64,000 nt of DNA from Myxococcales bacterium (lineage in GTDB: Bacteria > Myxococcota_A > Polyangia > Polyangiales > Polyangiaceae): NCBI GenBank assembly GCA_013297655.1, contig JAAFHV010000007.1, positions 27,877 through 91,876 of the forward strand, read 5' to 3'. The position numbers and the translations under genes are program-made. Shown piece by piece: positions 22,465 through 31,631 of the stretch. The notes under the pieces were generated by a model. The model had not been told where the DNA came from and ran no database searches. It saw only the letters and a list, made by a program, of their open reading frames with translations. Every line of letters starts with the position of its first letter. The first letter of the stretch is position 1.

Positions 22465-23340
22465 TCACATCGAGCCGACGTTGTCCGCGAACTGTTTCGC
22501 CGCCGCGCCCGCGACCGCCTCGAGGAGCTGATCTTCTGCCCCCCGCGAGCCAGGGCTGACGCCGGACATCGAGGCCGACTTTCCGCTCGGCGCGATCAAC
22601 GATTTTCCCGGATAGGAGAAGATCGCGATGTTCACCTTCACGCGAAGGCTCCCACCCGAATAATCGAACTTCTCGACCGAGATCGAGAGGTAGAACCCCT
22701 TCGCCTTTCGCGACGAGAGGGCCTTCTTCGCGGCGTCTGGCGCTTCGCGCATCGGCGCGAGCTGAAAGTCGCTGCCCTCGAGCTTCGCACGCACGGCCTT
22801 GAGGACCACGGCCTCGACCTCCGGCGTGGGGCGGTCGGCCGCGTTCGAAACCTGCGAGAGCGCGACGTAGTACTTCGCGTTCGGGTGCTGCGGGGCATCG
22901 AACGTTCCGCCTCCCCCCGCGGGAGGAGCGCTGCCGCCCCCGGCAGGACCGCCGCCGCCTGCCTCTATCCCTTGAATCGCGCGGGTAAGCTGCAGCTTTG
23001 GGCCATCGGCCGTTTCGACCGACAGGCGGGCCTTCAAGCACCCGAGCGACGACGTTCGGTTCAGACGACGAAGCGCAGACGCGGCGGACACGCGGACGAT
23101 TTCGGCGCCGTTCGAGAGCTCGGTGCAGAGCGGGGCGACCGCTTCATCGTCGTTGGTGGCGCCGAGCTGGAGCACCGTCGCTGCGCGGACACGCGGGTCG
23201 CTCGCGGCGGCGAGGCGCGGCTTGAGATCGGCGAGCCGCGGAGCCGCGGGCTGCGCGAACGCCTGGCTGGCGGGCGCGAGCGCGACCACGCCAAAGCCGA
23301 GGGCGAGAAGTGACGACCGAAGCCAATGCCCACCTCGCAT
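22465..23340 (-). CDS. Exported HEAT-like repeat protein
   Basis: A 291-residue protein with start at the ATG before a signal peptide (MRGGHWLRSSLLALGFGVVALAPASQAFAQ). Residues about 35-115 look like HEAT repeats (LADLKPRLAAASDPRVRAATVLQLGAT, VAPLCTELSNGAEIVRVSAASALRRL). A Gly/Pro linker leads to a C-terminal domain (YYVALSQVSNAADRP ... FYLSISVEKFDYSGGSLRVKVNIAIFSYPGKSL) that recurs in myxobacterial HEAT lipoproteins but has no function I can name. It diverges from the next gene across about 300 bases. Confidence 0.75.
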   Translation of the reverse strand: MRGGHWLRSSLLALGFGVVALAPASQAFAQPAAPRLADLKPRLAAASDPRVRAATVLQLGATNDDEAVAPLCTELSNGAEIVRVSAASALRRLNRTSSLGCLKARLSVETADGPKLQLTRAIQGIEAGGGGPAGGGSAPPAGGGGTFDAPQHPNAKYYVALSQVSNAADRPTPEVEAVVLKAVRAKLEGSDFQLAPMREAPDAAKKALSSRKAKGFYLSISVEKFDYSGGSLRVKVNIAIFSYPGKSLIAPSGKSASMSGVSPGSRGAEDQLLEAVAGAAAKQFADNVGSM

Positions 23341-23636
23341 GAATGGTTTCACGGTACACCGAACGCTTTCCCCTGGACAGAGGCGAGAGCCGCAAAGATC
23401 CTCGAGACGCCGTGCCCGTTTCCCCACCTTCTGCTCCATTGCAGCGTCATCGTTCGCGTCCACGTGCGTCGACGACACGACGTCGTTGCGCGTCGCCCGT
23501 TCGGGTGACCGTGCCGCCGCGAGCGGGCGAAGACTTCGCTACAGCGCAACGAGCCGTCGCGCCCGAGAGCGCCTCGCCCGCGGGCATCTGCGAGGACCAC
23601 CTCGCACCGAGGGCGCGAGTCACGAGCGAGCGCAGA

Positions 23637-25508
23637 GTGGATCATGGACAACTCCATTCGACGTCTCCGAGTGGAAAAACTTCAGCCGTCCCCTGCGACG
23701 GCGCGAACCTTTCGCCTTCCTCAACAACGGCGCTCGCGCGCTCGCTCACGATCGCCCTCGCGTGCTGGATAGGCTTATTTTCCACACGTATCGCACACGC
23801 GGAGACGTTCTCGGTACGCGGCGAGGGTGGCTTCGAGGCACGCGCGACGCGCGACGAAGGGGACCTCGTGCTCCAGGGTGCGCTCCGCGACGACGTCGGT
23901 GAGCCAATCGGCAAGCAGCCCGTCACCGTGCGCATCACGCACGACGGCCAAGGCGACGACACCAAGGCGCCCCTCGACGCGCTTCGGCTCGCGAAGAGCT
24001 GCGGCCTCTCTTCGATCACGATCGCGCAAGACACGCTCCAGGTGGAGACCGATCCGGGGGGTCGCTTTTGCCTCCGTGTCGCGCTCGCGAAGGAGCGCTA
24101 CAAAGCGGAGCTCGCGTGGAAGGGCGCTTCGTTCCTCGAGGCCGCGAAGCTCACCGTGCCGATCGACCTCGGGCGACGCCCGCTCTACGTCGCGTTCGAT
24201 CCCACGCCGCGTGTGCTCTCCCTCGACCGCACCCCGGCGCGTTTCTCGGTCCTCGCGGAGAGCCAGGAGAACGGCGCGACGCAAGCGGCTTCCGGACTCA
24301 AGCTCGTCGTCGCGACCGGCAAGGGCGGGTCCGTTCCGCTCGCGACGGTGACGACCGACGCACGCGGCCGCGGCTCGGTCGACGTGGACGCGACGAAGCT
24401 AGGACCTCCCGGCGCTCACGAGCTATCGCTCTCGTTCGCCGGCGATCCGGACACCGGCCCTGCGAGCGTGGTCGTCCCGCTCGAGGTGCGCGCGAAGGTG
24501 AAGCTCACCGCGCCTTCCCTCGAAGGCGCATCGTCGCGCAACCCCGAGGACGGGATCCCGATCGACGTGACCGTCGATACGGTCGCAGGCCCAGTCCCGG
24601 AAGGCGCGGTCGAAGCGCGGGTAGGCGATCTCGTCGTCGGCGCAGGAAAGGTCGAGAATGGCCGCGCGAACGTGGTCGTGACGTTCGCCGAATCGGGTCG
24701 TCGCGAGCTCGAGGTGCGCCTCCGCTACTTGCAACAATCGCCCTACTACGAGCCCGGCCCAGAGGTGGTCGCGTCGCTCCCCGTGAGCGGCCCGAGCCCC
24801 CTCACGCGTGTCCCGCTCGCGGTCGCGGGCGCCCTCGTGCTCGGGTGGCTCGTGCTCGGAAGGCGACGCACGCCAAGGTCACGCCCTCGCGCCGAGACAC
24901 GCGACGATCGCAAGCCGATGCTGCACGCCGGGCTCGAGGTCCTCGAGACTCGCGCCTCCGCAAAAGATGCAACCTACACGGGTATCGTGGAGGACGCTCA
25001 CGAGGGCAACGGCATCGCGCGCGTCCGTGTGTGGGTCACGCGCGGCTCGTTCGTGGGCGAGGAGATACGCGTGAGCGTCGTGACCGACGACGACGGCAGG
25101 TTCGCGTTCAGCCTCGAGGGCACGCTCTCGAGCGACGCCCTTTCCGCCGAGGGGCCGTTCCACGCGAAGCTGACGACCAAGGTCCCTGCCCCGGGGGACC
25201 TTCGAATCACGCTCGTGACTCGAAAAAGGAAGCTCCTCGAGCGTCTCGTGGCGTGGGCGAAGCAGCGCGGAGCTCCGTACGATGCGCGTCCGGAGCCCAC
25301 TCCTGGCCATGTCAAGAGGGCTGCGCGAGAAGACGACGTGGCGACCTGGGCCCGAGCGGTCGAGGAAGCGGCGTTTGCGGGCCAAGAGGTCGACGAGCGC
25401 GCAGAAATCGAGATTGATGCACTCTTTCCGGGTCGTGACGCGAATGCCGAGGCGCGGCGGAGCGCGGAACCGAAGCAAGAAGTGCCGAAGGGCCCGAAGC
25501 TCGGTTGA
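23637..25508 (+). CDS. Membrane protein with Ig-like/transthyretin-like extracytoplasmic region
   Basis: About 623 residues; the start is uncertain (GTG near 23637 gives a hydrophobic signal/anchor, LTIALACWIGLFSTRIAHA). The extracytoplasmic part has several beta-sandwich-like modules: repeated patterns such as GEPIGKQPVTVRITHDG, DPGGRFCLRVAL, TDARGRGSVDVDATKLGPPGAHELSLSFAGD resemble Ig-like or carboxypeptidase-regulatory domains. A TM segment follows at about residue 380-400 (PLAVAGALVLGWLVLGRRR). A cytoplasmic beta-sandwich (GIVEDAHEGNGIARVRVWV ... VTDDDGRFAFSLEG) and an acidic helical tail complete it. Function unknown. It ends 61 bases upstream of ftsY. Confidence 0.75.
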   Translation: MDHGQLHSTSPSGKTSAVPCDGANLSPSSTTALARSLTIALACWIGLFSTRIAHAETFSVRGEGGFEARATRDEGDLVLQGALRDDVGEPIGKQPVTVRITHDGQGDDTKAPLDALRLAKSCGLSSITIAQDTLQVETDPGGRFCLRVALAKERYKAELAWKGASFLEAAKLTVPIDLGRRPLYVAFDPTPRVLSLDRTPARFSVLAESQENGATQAASGLKLVVATGKGGSVPLATVTTDARGRGSVDVDATKLGPPGAHELSLSFAGDPDTGPASVVVPLEVRAKVKLTAPSLEGASSRNPEDGIPIDVTVDTVAGPVPEGAVEARVGDLVVGAGKVENGRANVVVTFAESGRRELEVRLRYLQQSPYYEPGPEVVASLPVSGPSPLTRVPLAVAGALVLGWLVLGRRRTPRSRPRAETRDDRKPMLHAGLEVLETRASAKDATYTGIVEDAHEGNGIARVRVWVTRGSFVGEEIRVSVVTDDDGRFAFSLEGTLSSDALSAEGPFHAKLTTKVPAPGDLRITLVTRKRKLLERLVAWAKQRGAPYDARPEPTPGHVKRAAREDDVATWARAVEEAAFAGQEVDERAEIEIDALFPGRDANAEARRSAEPKQEVPKGPKLG

Positions 25509-25569
25509 CGTGCGAGGGACGGGGTTTCTATAAGGGACGCCGGTTTCGCAACGAGGCCCAAGGAGCGCG

Positions 25570-26853
25570 ATGGATAACCCGGTAGCAATCGCCGTCATCA
25601 TCCTGATCGTTTTGGCGATCGGCGCTTTTGTCGTGCTCAGGAAGAAAGCCCCCGAGCTTCCTGCCGCGGAAGAGGAGCCCAAGAAGCCCGAAGCGAAGAA
25701 GCCGGAGCTCGAGGCCAAAAAGCCCGAGCCGGCCAAGGCCGAGCCCAAGAAGGCCGAGCCGAAGGCGACGACCCAAGACGCAGAGCCCACGAAAGCCGAG
25801 CGGAAAGAGCTCGCGTCGACCGCGCTCGAGGCCCCGCAGGCCAAAGCCAAGGTTCGCGAGGAAGACATCCCCGTCGACGAGGCCCCCGCCGAAGAGTCGA
25901 AGGCTACCGTCGGCACGCCCACGTCCAAGCGCGACGTCGCCGGGCTCCGCAAGGGTCTCGCGGCTCCGCGCAAGGGCTTCATCGCGCGCCTCGCGGCCCT
26001 CTTCACCGGCAAAAAAGAGATCGATCCCGCCATCTTGGAGCAGATGGAAGAGGTCATGATCTCGAGCGACGTCGGCGTGAAGACCACGCAGGCGATCCTC
26101 GAGCGCCTCCGGGAGCGCCTCGAGCGCAAAGAGCTCGACGACGGCGCAGCCGTGTGGGCCGCCCTCCGCGCCGAAGCGACGCGCATCCTCTCGGTGGAGC
26201 CCGCGAAGCCGCCGGCCGGACGCCCCCTCGTGCTCCTCATGGTCGGCGTGAACGGCGTCGGGAAGACGACCACGATCGGCAAGCTCTCCACCAAGTGGAG
26301 CGCCGACGGCCGCAAGGTCATGCTCGCCGCGGGCGACACCTTCCGCGCCGCCGCCGTCCAGCAGCTCGAGGTGTGGGGCAAGCGCGTCGGCGCCGAGGTG
26401 GTCCGCGGGAAAGAGGGTGCCGATCCCGGCGCCGTCGCTTTCGACGCGACCACGAAGGCAAAAGAAGCCGGCGTGGACGTGCTCCTCGTCGATACCGCGG
26501 GTCGCCTCCACACGAAGGCGCCCCTCATGGACGAGATCAAAAAGGTGCGCAAGACGATCGCAAAAGCGATGGATGGCGCGCCCCACGAAACTTTTCTCGT
26601 GCTCGACGCGACGACCGGGCAGAATGCGCTCACTCAAGCCCAGCTCTTCAAGGAAGCGCTGGACCTCACCGGCATCGTGCTCACCAAGCTCGACGGCACG
26701 GCGAAGGGCGGCATCGTGCTCGGCATCTGCGACGAGCTCAAGGTCCCGGTCCGCTACGTGGGCTTGGGCGAGCGCGCAGAAGACTTGCGCGAGTTCCACG
26801 CAGGTGACTTCGTCGAAGCGCTCTTCGGCCAAGCAGACGAAACCGATTCATGA
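25570..26853 (+). CDS. ftsY: Signal recognition particle receptor FtsY
   Basis: A 427-residue GTPase that docks the SRP-ribosome complex at the inner membrane. It has an N-terminal TM segment (residues 5-24), as in actinobacterial and myxobacterial FtsY, then a Lys/Glu/Pro-rich A region (30-130) with repeated KPE/KKPEA units. The N domain spans about 135-210. In the G domain are the P-loop GVNGVGKTTT (226-235), the DTFRAAA loop (256-262), DTAGR (308-312) and TKLDGTAKGG (372-381). All catalytic motifs are intact. The C-terminus keeps the VGLGERAEDLREF motif. Confidence 0.98.
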   Translation: MDNPVAIAVIILIVLAIGAFVVLRKKAPELPAAEEEPKKPEAKKPELEAKKPEPAKAEPKKAEPKATTQDAEPTKAERKELASTALEAPQAKAKVREEDIPVDEAPAEESKATVGTPTSKRDVAGLRKGLAAPRKGFIARLAALFTGKKEIDPAILEQMEEVMISSDVGVKTTQAILERLRERLERKELDDGAAVWAALRAEATRILSVEPAKPPAGRPLVLLMVGVNGVGKTTTIGKLSTKWSADGRKVMLAAGDTFRAAAVQQLEVWGKRVGAEVVRGKEGADPGAVAFDATTKAKEAGVDVLLVDTAGRLHTKAPLMDEIKKVRKTIAKAMDGAPHETFLVLDATTGQNALTQAQLFKEALDLTGIVLTKLDGTAKGGIVLGICDELKVPVRYVGLGERAEDLREFHAGDFVEALFGQADETDS

Positions 26854-26927
26854 GCTGCCATTCCTCTGCAATGCAGACCCAAAATATGCCGCGAAGAAAA
26901 GTTCGTAGTCGCTTGGTTGGATTGTCG

Positions 26928-26957
26928 TTGATTGAGCGAAATCGCGCATGGTATAGT
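26928..26957 (+). promoter_or_regulatory. Sigma-70-like promoter for the beta-barrel operon
   Basis: TTGATT (26928-26933) and TATAGT (26952-26957) are separated by 18 bases in the AT-richer gap between ftsY and the first beta-barrel gene. The predicted start would leave a leader of about 170 bases. Confidence 0.5.
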
Positions 26958-27097
26958 CCCGCGCACTTTCGCTGTACGCCTGATTCCCCAATTGTTCTAA
27001 CTAGTTACGCACCTTGAAGGGTAAAGCGGCAGAAGGGGTTGCGATGAAGCAGGCTGGGAACACCCCGCCGACTTCCGAAGGTGCGTTCCACCACGGC

Positions 27098-27121
27098 GGT
27101 CATTGGCGCGGTCATTGGCGC
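27098..27121 (+). repeat. 12-bp tandem repeat just before the first beta-barrel gene
   Basis: GGTCATTGGCGC occurs twice in tandem in the leader, ending about a dozen bases before the ATG at 27134. A third partial copy (GGTC) is followed by the ribosome binding site GAGGG. Confidence 0.6.
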
Positions 27122-27133
27122 GGTCGAGGGAAT

Positions 27134-28138
27134 ATGAAGAGCATTCGCCGCGTAGCGGTTTGCCTTCTCGCGGTGGCGCTCGCGGCCGTTCCGCTCGTGG
27201 CAAATGCCCAAAAGGGCGGGAAGAAGCCCACGCCGGCTGCGGCCGGGGGAGCTGCGGGAGCAGCTTCGGGCACACCTGCCCCGGCAGGGACGGACACGAT
27301 CGAGGTCGACGATCCGAACGCACCGAAGGACCCCAACGCGAAGCCTCCGGAGACGCCTCCGGCCGATCCGAACGCGAACGCGGGCGGCGGTGGCATCTGC
27401 GATATCGATCCGACGGCCTGTCCGAAACAGTCCGACATCAAAGCGCTCGCCGACAAAAAGGTGAACGCCGAGGTGTACGCGGTGGAGCAGGAGTTCGCCC
27501 TCAAGAAGGGCCGCTTCGAGCTCAACCCGTACGGCGCGGTCACGTTGAACGACCAGTTCGTCAGCCACCCGGCTTTCGGCTTGACGGCCAACTACTGGAT
27601 CACGAACGTCCTCGCGATCGGCATCAACGGCAACTTGTTCGCCGGCCTGAACGTCGACTCGGACTTCAACTTCCAGAACCGCCGCGCCACCCGCGTCGCG
27701 GTACCGCTCACGGAGTACCAGTGGAGCGCGGCGGCCCAGTTCACGTACGTGCCGATTTACGGCAAGTTCGCGGGCTTCAACGCCTTCATCTTCAACTACG
27801 ACGTCTACGCCCTCGGCGGCGTGGGTGCGCTCGCGACGCGGCCTATCGCGGTCATCGACCCCGACAACCGCAAGTTCGAGAGCTTCACCCCCAAGATCGA
27901 CTTCAACGTCGGCCTCGGGCTCCGAATCGCTTTCAACAAGTGGTTCGCCGCGACCCTCGAGCTCCGTGATCACATTTATATCGAGCAGCTCGAGAGCATC
28001 GTCGTCCCGCGTAGCCAAACCGAGCAGACGAATCCAGACACCTGGTTCGGAGACAAGCCGCTCACGAACCACATCCAGGCCCAGCTCGGGGTGAGCGTGT
28101 TCTTGCCCTTCGGCTTCGAATACCGGTTGCCCCGATGA
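27134..28138 (+). CDS. Outer-membrane beta-barrel protein, GltB-like
   Basis: A 334-residue protein. The start is the ATG after a GAGGG site, giving signal MKSIRRVAVCLLAVALAAVPLVANAQ. A Pro/Ala/Asp-rich segment and a short Cys pair (GGICDIDPTACPKQ) follow. The remainder alternates hydrophobic and polar residues, as in beta strands: FELNPYGAVTLNDQFVSHPAFGLTANYWITNVLAIGINGNL. This fits the myxobacterial outer-membrane barrel family (TIGR04565-like), to which the gliding proteins GltA/GltB belong. The next gene overlaps or follows immediately, as gltB-gltA do in Myxococcus. The assignment rests on recalled family features. Confidence 0.8.
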   Translation: MKSIRRVAVCLLAVALAAVPLVANAQKGGKKPTPAAAGGAAGAASGTPAPAGTDTIEVDDPNAPKDPNAKPPETPPADPNANAGGGGICDIDPTACPKQSDIKALADKKVNAEVYAVEQEFALKKGRFELNPYGAVTLNDQFVSHPAFGLTANYWITNVLAIGINGNLFAGLNVDSDFNFQNRRATRVAVPLTEYQWSAAAQFTYVPIYGKFAGFNAFIFNYDVYALGGVGALATRPIAVIDPDNRKFESFTPKIDFNVGLGLRIAFNKWFAATLELRDHIYIEQLESIVVPRSQTEQTNPDTWFGDKPLTNHIQAQLGVSVFLPFGFEYRLPR

Positions 28139-28155
28139 GCGCGGAGAACTCTGTC

Positions 28156-28992
28156 ATGAAGCGGCATAACCTCCGTAGCGCGGCTCGATTCGTCGTCGCC
28201 GGCATCGTGGCCCTCGGGGTCCTCGGTGCGTCTCGCTCGGCCAAGGCCGAGGAGATTCAAATCACGGGCCCCCTCGCGGGTGCGCCCCCTGTCCGCAAGC
28301 TCCGCTTGCAGCGCCAAGGTCGCTTCGAGATCGCTCCGTCGTTCTCGTTTACCCTCCTCGACGAGTACCGCCGCACGATGGTGGTCGGTGGCTCGCTCAC
28401 CTACAACGCGTTCGATTGGCTCGGGTTCGGTGTGTGGGGCGGCTTCGGCGCCATCGCTCCCCTCACCGCCTTGAGCGACAACGTGAACGAATCGTCGCCG
28501 CGCAACACGCGTACGGCGGTGAACGTCGGCAGGGACTTCGGCGCGCAAGTGTCCAAGCTCACCTGGATGGTCGTCCCGCAGGTTCAAGTGGCCCCGTTCC
28601 GCGGCAAGCTCGCCATCTTCGGCAAGCTCTTCGTCGACACGGACCTCTACCTCCACCTCGGTCTCGGCTTCCACGGCCTCGACGAGCGCGCCGACTGTGA
28701 CGGCGGCGGCTGCGTCGGCGCCGACAAGACGATGAACTCGCGCGTCGCGATCTCCCCGAACTTCGGCCTCGGCTTCAAGTTCTACACGAACAACCTCGTG
28801 AACTTCGGGCTCGAGTACCGCGCCTTCCCGTTCTCCTGGAACCGCGCCGGCTTCGACCAGCGCGGCGGCGGGAACGACGGCAAGTTCCCGGACCAGAAGG
28901 TTAACGGCGACGACCAGACCTTCAAGTTCAACCAGATGATCTCGCTCTCGGTCGGCTTTGCGCTCCCCGCCAAGCCGAAGCTCAGCGAATAG
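28156..28992 (+). CDS. Outer-membrane beta-barrel protein, GltA-like
   Basis: A 278-residue protein with signal MKRHNLRSAARFVVAGIVALGVLGASRSAKA. The ATG at 28156 is preferred because GGAGA lies about 10 bases upstream. An in-frame ATG at 28135 that overlaps the previous stop is the alternative. The mature part has amphipathic strands throughout (FEIAPSFSFTLLDEYRRTMVVGGSLTYNAFDWLGFGVWGGF, KLFVDTDLYLHLGLGFHG, ISLSVGFALP) and one Cys pair (CDGGGC). It pairs with the preceding barrel and resembles the gltA/gltB couplet of the gliding machinery. Confidence 0.8.
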   Translation: MKRHNLRSAARFVVAGIVALGVLGASRSAKAEEIQITGPLAGAPPVRKLRLQRQGRFEIAPSFSFTLLDEYRRTMVVGGSLTYNAFDWLGFGVWGGFGAIAPLTALSDNVNESSPRNTRTAVNVGRDFGAQVSKLTWMVVPQVQVAPFRGKLAIFGKLFVDTDLYLHLGLGFHGLDERADCDGGGCVGADKTMNSRVAISPNFGLGFKFYTNNLVNFGLEYRAFPFSWNRAGFDQRGGGNDGKFPDQKVNGDDQTFKFNQMISLSVGFALPAKPKLSE

Positions 28993-29015
28993 CCACGTCG
29001 CCCACGACGTGACCA

Positions 29016-29055
29016 CGCCCGCGGCGCACACGCTCCGCGGGCGTTCTCTTTTTTG
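29016..29055 (+). terminator. Rho-independent terminator of the beta-barrel operon
   Basis: CGCCCGCGG pairs with CCGCGGGCG across a 10-base loop and is followed by TTCTCTTTTTT. It starts about 24 bases after the stop. Confidence 0.88.
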
Positions 29056-29184
29056 TTTGGGAAGCGAACGGAGCCGGTCGGCAGAACGGAGGCGATGCTC
29101 GAGCGTGCATGCTGCACGTATCGCGTGGCGCGACGAGCGCCGCCCCATTTGGACTTCACGACGCGGGCGAGGTCCGCCTCTCGC

Positions 29185-30102
29185 TCAGCGCTCGCGCTCT
29201 TCCTCGACGTCGCGACGGGCGATGTTCTCGGCGGCCACACGCTGCGCCGTGACGAAGGCGTGCGCGGCGAGGCGAGCGTAGGCGTCGACCCGTGTGTAGA
29301 CGTGGTTGCCGGAGGCGGAGCAGCTCCCTCCGCGGGACACGACGCCGACGACTTCGCCGGTGGCCGCGTCGATCGCGGGGCCGCCGGAGTCACCGCGGCA
29401 GGTGGCCTGGTCGACCTCGAACTCGCGAGGCCCGAGGACAGCGCCGGTGCGCGCGTTGGCGGCGGGGCCGATCGTGAGAATGGTGCTGTCGTTGCGCGCG
29501 ACCTTCATCCCGACGATGTTCGCGGGACCGCCGCCGAAGCCGACAGGCACGACGTGGTCGCCAGGCTCGACCGGGCTATGGAGCCGCATCGGGAGGATCT
29601 TGGCGTCGATCGGGCGATCGAGGACCAAGAACGCGACGTCCGCGTCGCAGAGGACCTGGCTCTTCGGGTGGAGGGTGCGCTCCGCACGCGCGACCGGCGC
29701 GTCGCTCTCGGGACGAACCACTGCGCCTACGTAGATCGAAATCCGACCGGGATCGACGTCGGCCGAGAGGTGCACGCCGTTGTGCGAGCGACCATCGGCG
29801 TCGCACGACGGAGTCGCGGTGAGCGCGCGCGAGACGCAGTGTCGCGCCGTGAGCACGAGGTTCGGAGCGACGAGAGCTCCCGAGCAGAGCGTGACGTGGT
29901 CGCCATCTTCCGCCGACGTCGCGACGGCGACGACGCCGCGCTGTGCCTCGACGAGGACCCACGGCGCTGCGGGCTCCTTCGCGTTGGACCTTCCGCAGCC
30001 TGCCCCGGCGATCGCCAGGACGACCGCACCGAGCGAAACGAGGCGGAGCTTCGCCCCGACGCCTCTTGGGCCCCACCTTGCCGACTCGACCTGCATCGAC
30101 AT
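29185..30102 (-). CDS. Trypsin-like serine protease lipoprotein
   Basis: A 305-residue S1-family protease. The signal/lipobox is LVSLGAVVLAIAGAGCG, so it is probably a lipoprotein. The catalytic triad is visible: His in LTARHCVS, Asp in CDADVAFLVLDRP and Ser in CRGDSGGPAID. Cys residues flank the His and Ser as expected for disulphides. It ends with a variable helical tail (AHAFVTAQRVAAENIARRDVEEERER). It is monocistronic between genes of unrelated function and is probably secreted or surface-attached, acting on proteins outside the cytoplasm. The start is at the first of two ATGs two codons apart. Confidence 0.9.
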   Translation of the reverse strand: MSMQVESARWGPRGVGAKLRLVSLGAVVLAIAGAGCGRSNAKEPAAPWVLVEAQRGVVAVATSAEDGDHVTLCSGALVAPNLVLTARHCVSRALTATPSCDADGRSHNGVHLSADVDPGRISIYVGAVVRPESDAPVARAERTLHPKSQVLCDADVAFLVLDRPIDAKILPMRLHSPVEPGDHVVPVGFGGGPANIVGMKVARNDSTILTIGPAANARTGAVLGPREFEVDQATCRGDSGGPAIDAATGEVVGVVSRGGSCSASGNHVYTRVDAYARLAAHAFVTAQRVAAENIARRDVEEERER

Positions 30103-30462
30103 GGCTTTCCTCGACTTTCGAGGCACCTAATCTCGGGTGCCAAGTACAAGTGTGATGCGTGAATCGCGCCTGCGGAAGGGAGGAACCGTCACTTCTTTTC
30201 GTACCCCTGCTTCTCCTTGCGCGAGATCGCGCCTCAGCTAAAGGGTCGCGCGGCACCGCCGACCATTCATGCAGAATACACATTCACCGGCGATGCCGCG
30301 TCGGCAAACGCGGACGTCCGCAGCGAACGGAGCTTCGTTTGTGCGGCAATGGTGAAGGTCTGGCCGGCGAGGTCGCTACGCGGACCGCGCGCCGGAGACA
30401 GCGCCGGTAGCACGCGCGCTTCGCCGTGGCGCGCGATCACGAGACGATCGTGGCGGGACGCT
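30103..30462. other. Intergenic gap of about 360 bases
   Basis: Upstream region of the protease gene and downstream region of the YihY gene (both minus strand). No gene is supported. It contains TGCAGAATACA (30270-30280), a member of the repeated TGCANNATACA motif. Confidence 0.45.
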
Positions 30463-31578
30463 TCAGTGACGGTGACCCTCGAGCTGAGCGTTGAGCTCGG
30501 CACCGACGAGCAGCGCGAGGCTCGTGAGCCAGAACCACATGAGCAGCACCGCCACCGCCGCGAGGCTGCCGTAGTAGAGCGTGTACTGCCCGAGGCGCGT
30601 CACGTAGAACGCGAATCCCCAGGAAATAATGAGCCAAAGCGCGATCGCGAGCATCGCGCCGGGCCACACGCGGCGGGTCACGTTCTTCGGTGACTCGACC
30701 GCGAAGCGGTAGAACGCGGCGACCCCGGACACGCTGAGCACGAGGAAACACACGAGCGCGAGGGCGCGGTCGACACGCGCACGAACGCGCTGCACCCTCG
30801 GCGCGGGGGAGGCGATCGCGTCCCCGCCGTCGGCAGCGGACGAAGCGGACGCGTCCGCCGCAGGCGCATCTGGAGGGTCGTCGAGCGGCTCACCGAGCCC
30901 CTCCTTCGCGACCTGCGAGATCGAGTCGAGCCCGACGGAGGCGAACGCGACGAGCGCGGTCGCGGTGAGCCCGACGAACACGAAGGCGAGCGAATAGAGC
31001 CTCTTTTTCCAGTACGGACGACGAATAGGGACCGACAACGCGCGCTCGAACGCGTCCATCATCCCGTGCACTCCGGACGACGCGAGCCACAAGAAGCCGA
31101 CCACCGCGAGCGGCGCGGCCGAGAGATCCGTCGCCGCGAGGCGCTCGAGCTCGCGCTTCCCGATTTGTGCGACGGCGTCCGGCGCGGTCTCGAAGACCGG
31201 CGCGAAGAGGACCTCCACGCCGCGGGCGCGCGCGACGTGCCCGAGGACCCAGCCCACCACGACGAGCAGCGGGAGGAGGCTCAAGAAAAAATGGAACGCC
31301 ATCGCCGGCCCCGCGCTGAGGCCGTCGTGGATGTAGAGCCCTTCGACGAGCCTGCGGAGCGTACGCAAGAGGCGCCATCCGAGCGGCGCGTCCTCCGGGA
31401 GCGCAGGGGTTAGCTTGCGGAGCGCCGTCGCGGTCTCGCCCACGGGACGAAGATCCGGCGCGTCGGCGGCTTCCCCTTCGACAGCCGGGAGCGCGGACAT
31501 GGTGGCGTCACGCGCAGCTCGGCGGGCGTTCGCTTCGGCCTCGCCGATCTCACGTTCGTCGCGCGCGGGGTCGTTCAT
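30463..31578 (-). CDS. YihY/UPF0761-family membrane protein
   Basis: A 371-residue inner-membrane protein with about six TM helices: near residues 97-117 (AMAFHFFLSLLPLLVVVGWVLG), 150-175, 190-215, 270-290, 305-325 and 335-360. Family features are the GLSAGPAMAFHFFLSLLPLL stretch and the later WPGAMLAIALWLIISWGFAFYV and YYGSLAAVAVLLMWFWLTSLALLVGAELNA segments. A cytoplasmic loop carries an Ala/Asp-rich low-complexity insert around residues 230-255. Family members were once called RNase BN or BrkB; the biochemical role is not established. It diverges from the DUF3105 gene over about 53 bases. Confidence 0.88.
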   Translation of the reverse strand: MNDPARDEREIGEAEANARRAARDATMSALPAVEGEAADAPDLRPVGETATALRKLTPALPEDAPLGWRLLRTLRRLVEGLYIHDGLSAGPAMAFHFFLSLLPLLVVVGWVLGHVARARGVEVLFAPVFETAPDAVAQIGKRELERLAATDLSAAPLAVVGFLWLASSGVHGMMDAFERALSVPIRRPYWKKRLYSLAFVFVGLTATALVAFASVGLDSISQVAKEGLGEPLDDPPDAPAADASASSAADGGDAIASPAPRVQRVRARVDRALALVCFLVLSVSGVAAFYRFAVESPKNVTRRVWPGAMLAIALWLIISWGFAFYVTRLGQYTLYYGSLAAVAVLLMWFWLTSLALLVGAELNAQLEGHRH

Positions 31579-31631
31579 GCGAAGCGCGTAGATGCTCCCG
31601 TCCGCCGAGAGGATGTGTCAAGCTGTCGTCG

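Noticed and set aside
30159..30410. 83-residue plus-strand frame in the gap before the YihY gene
   Set aside because: No domain, no ribosome binding site and typical noncoding composition.
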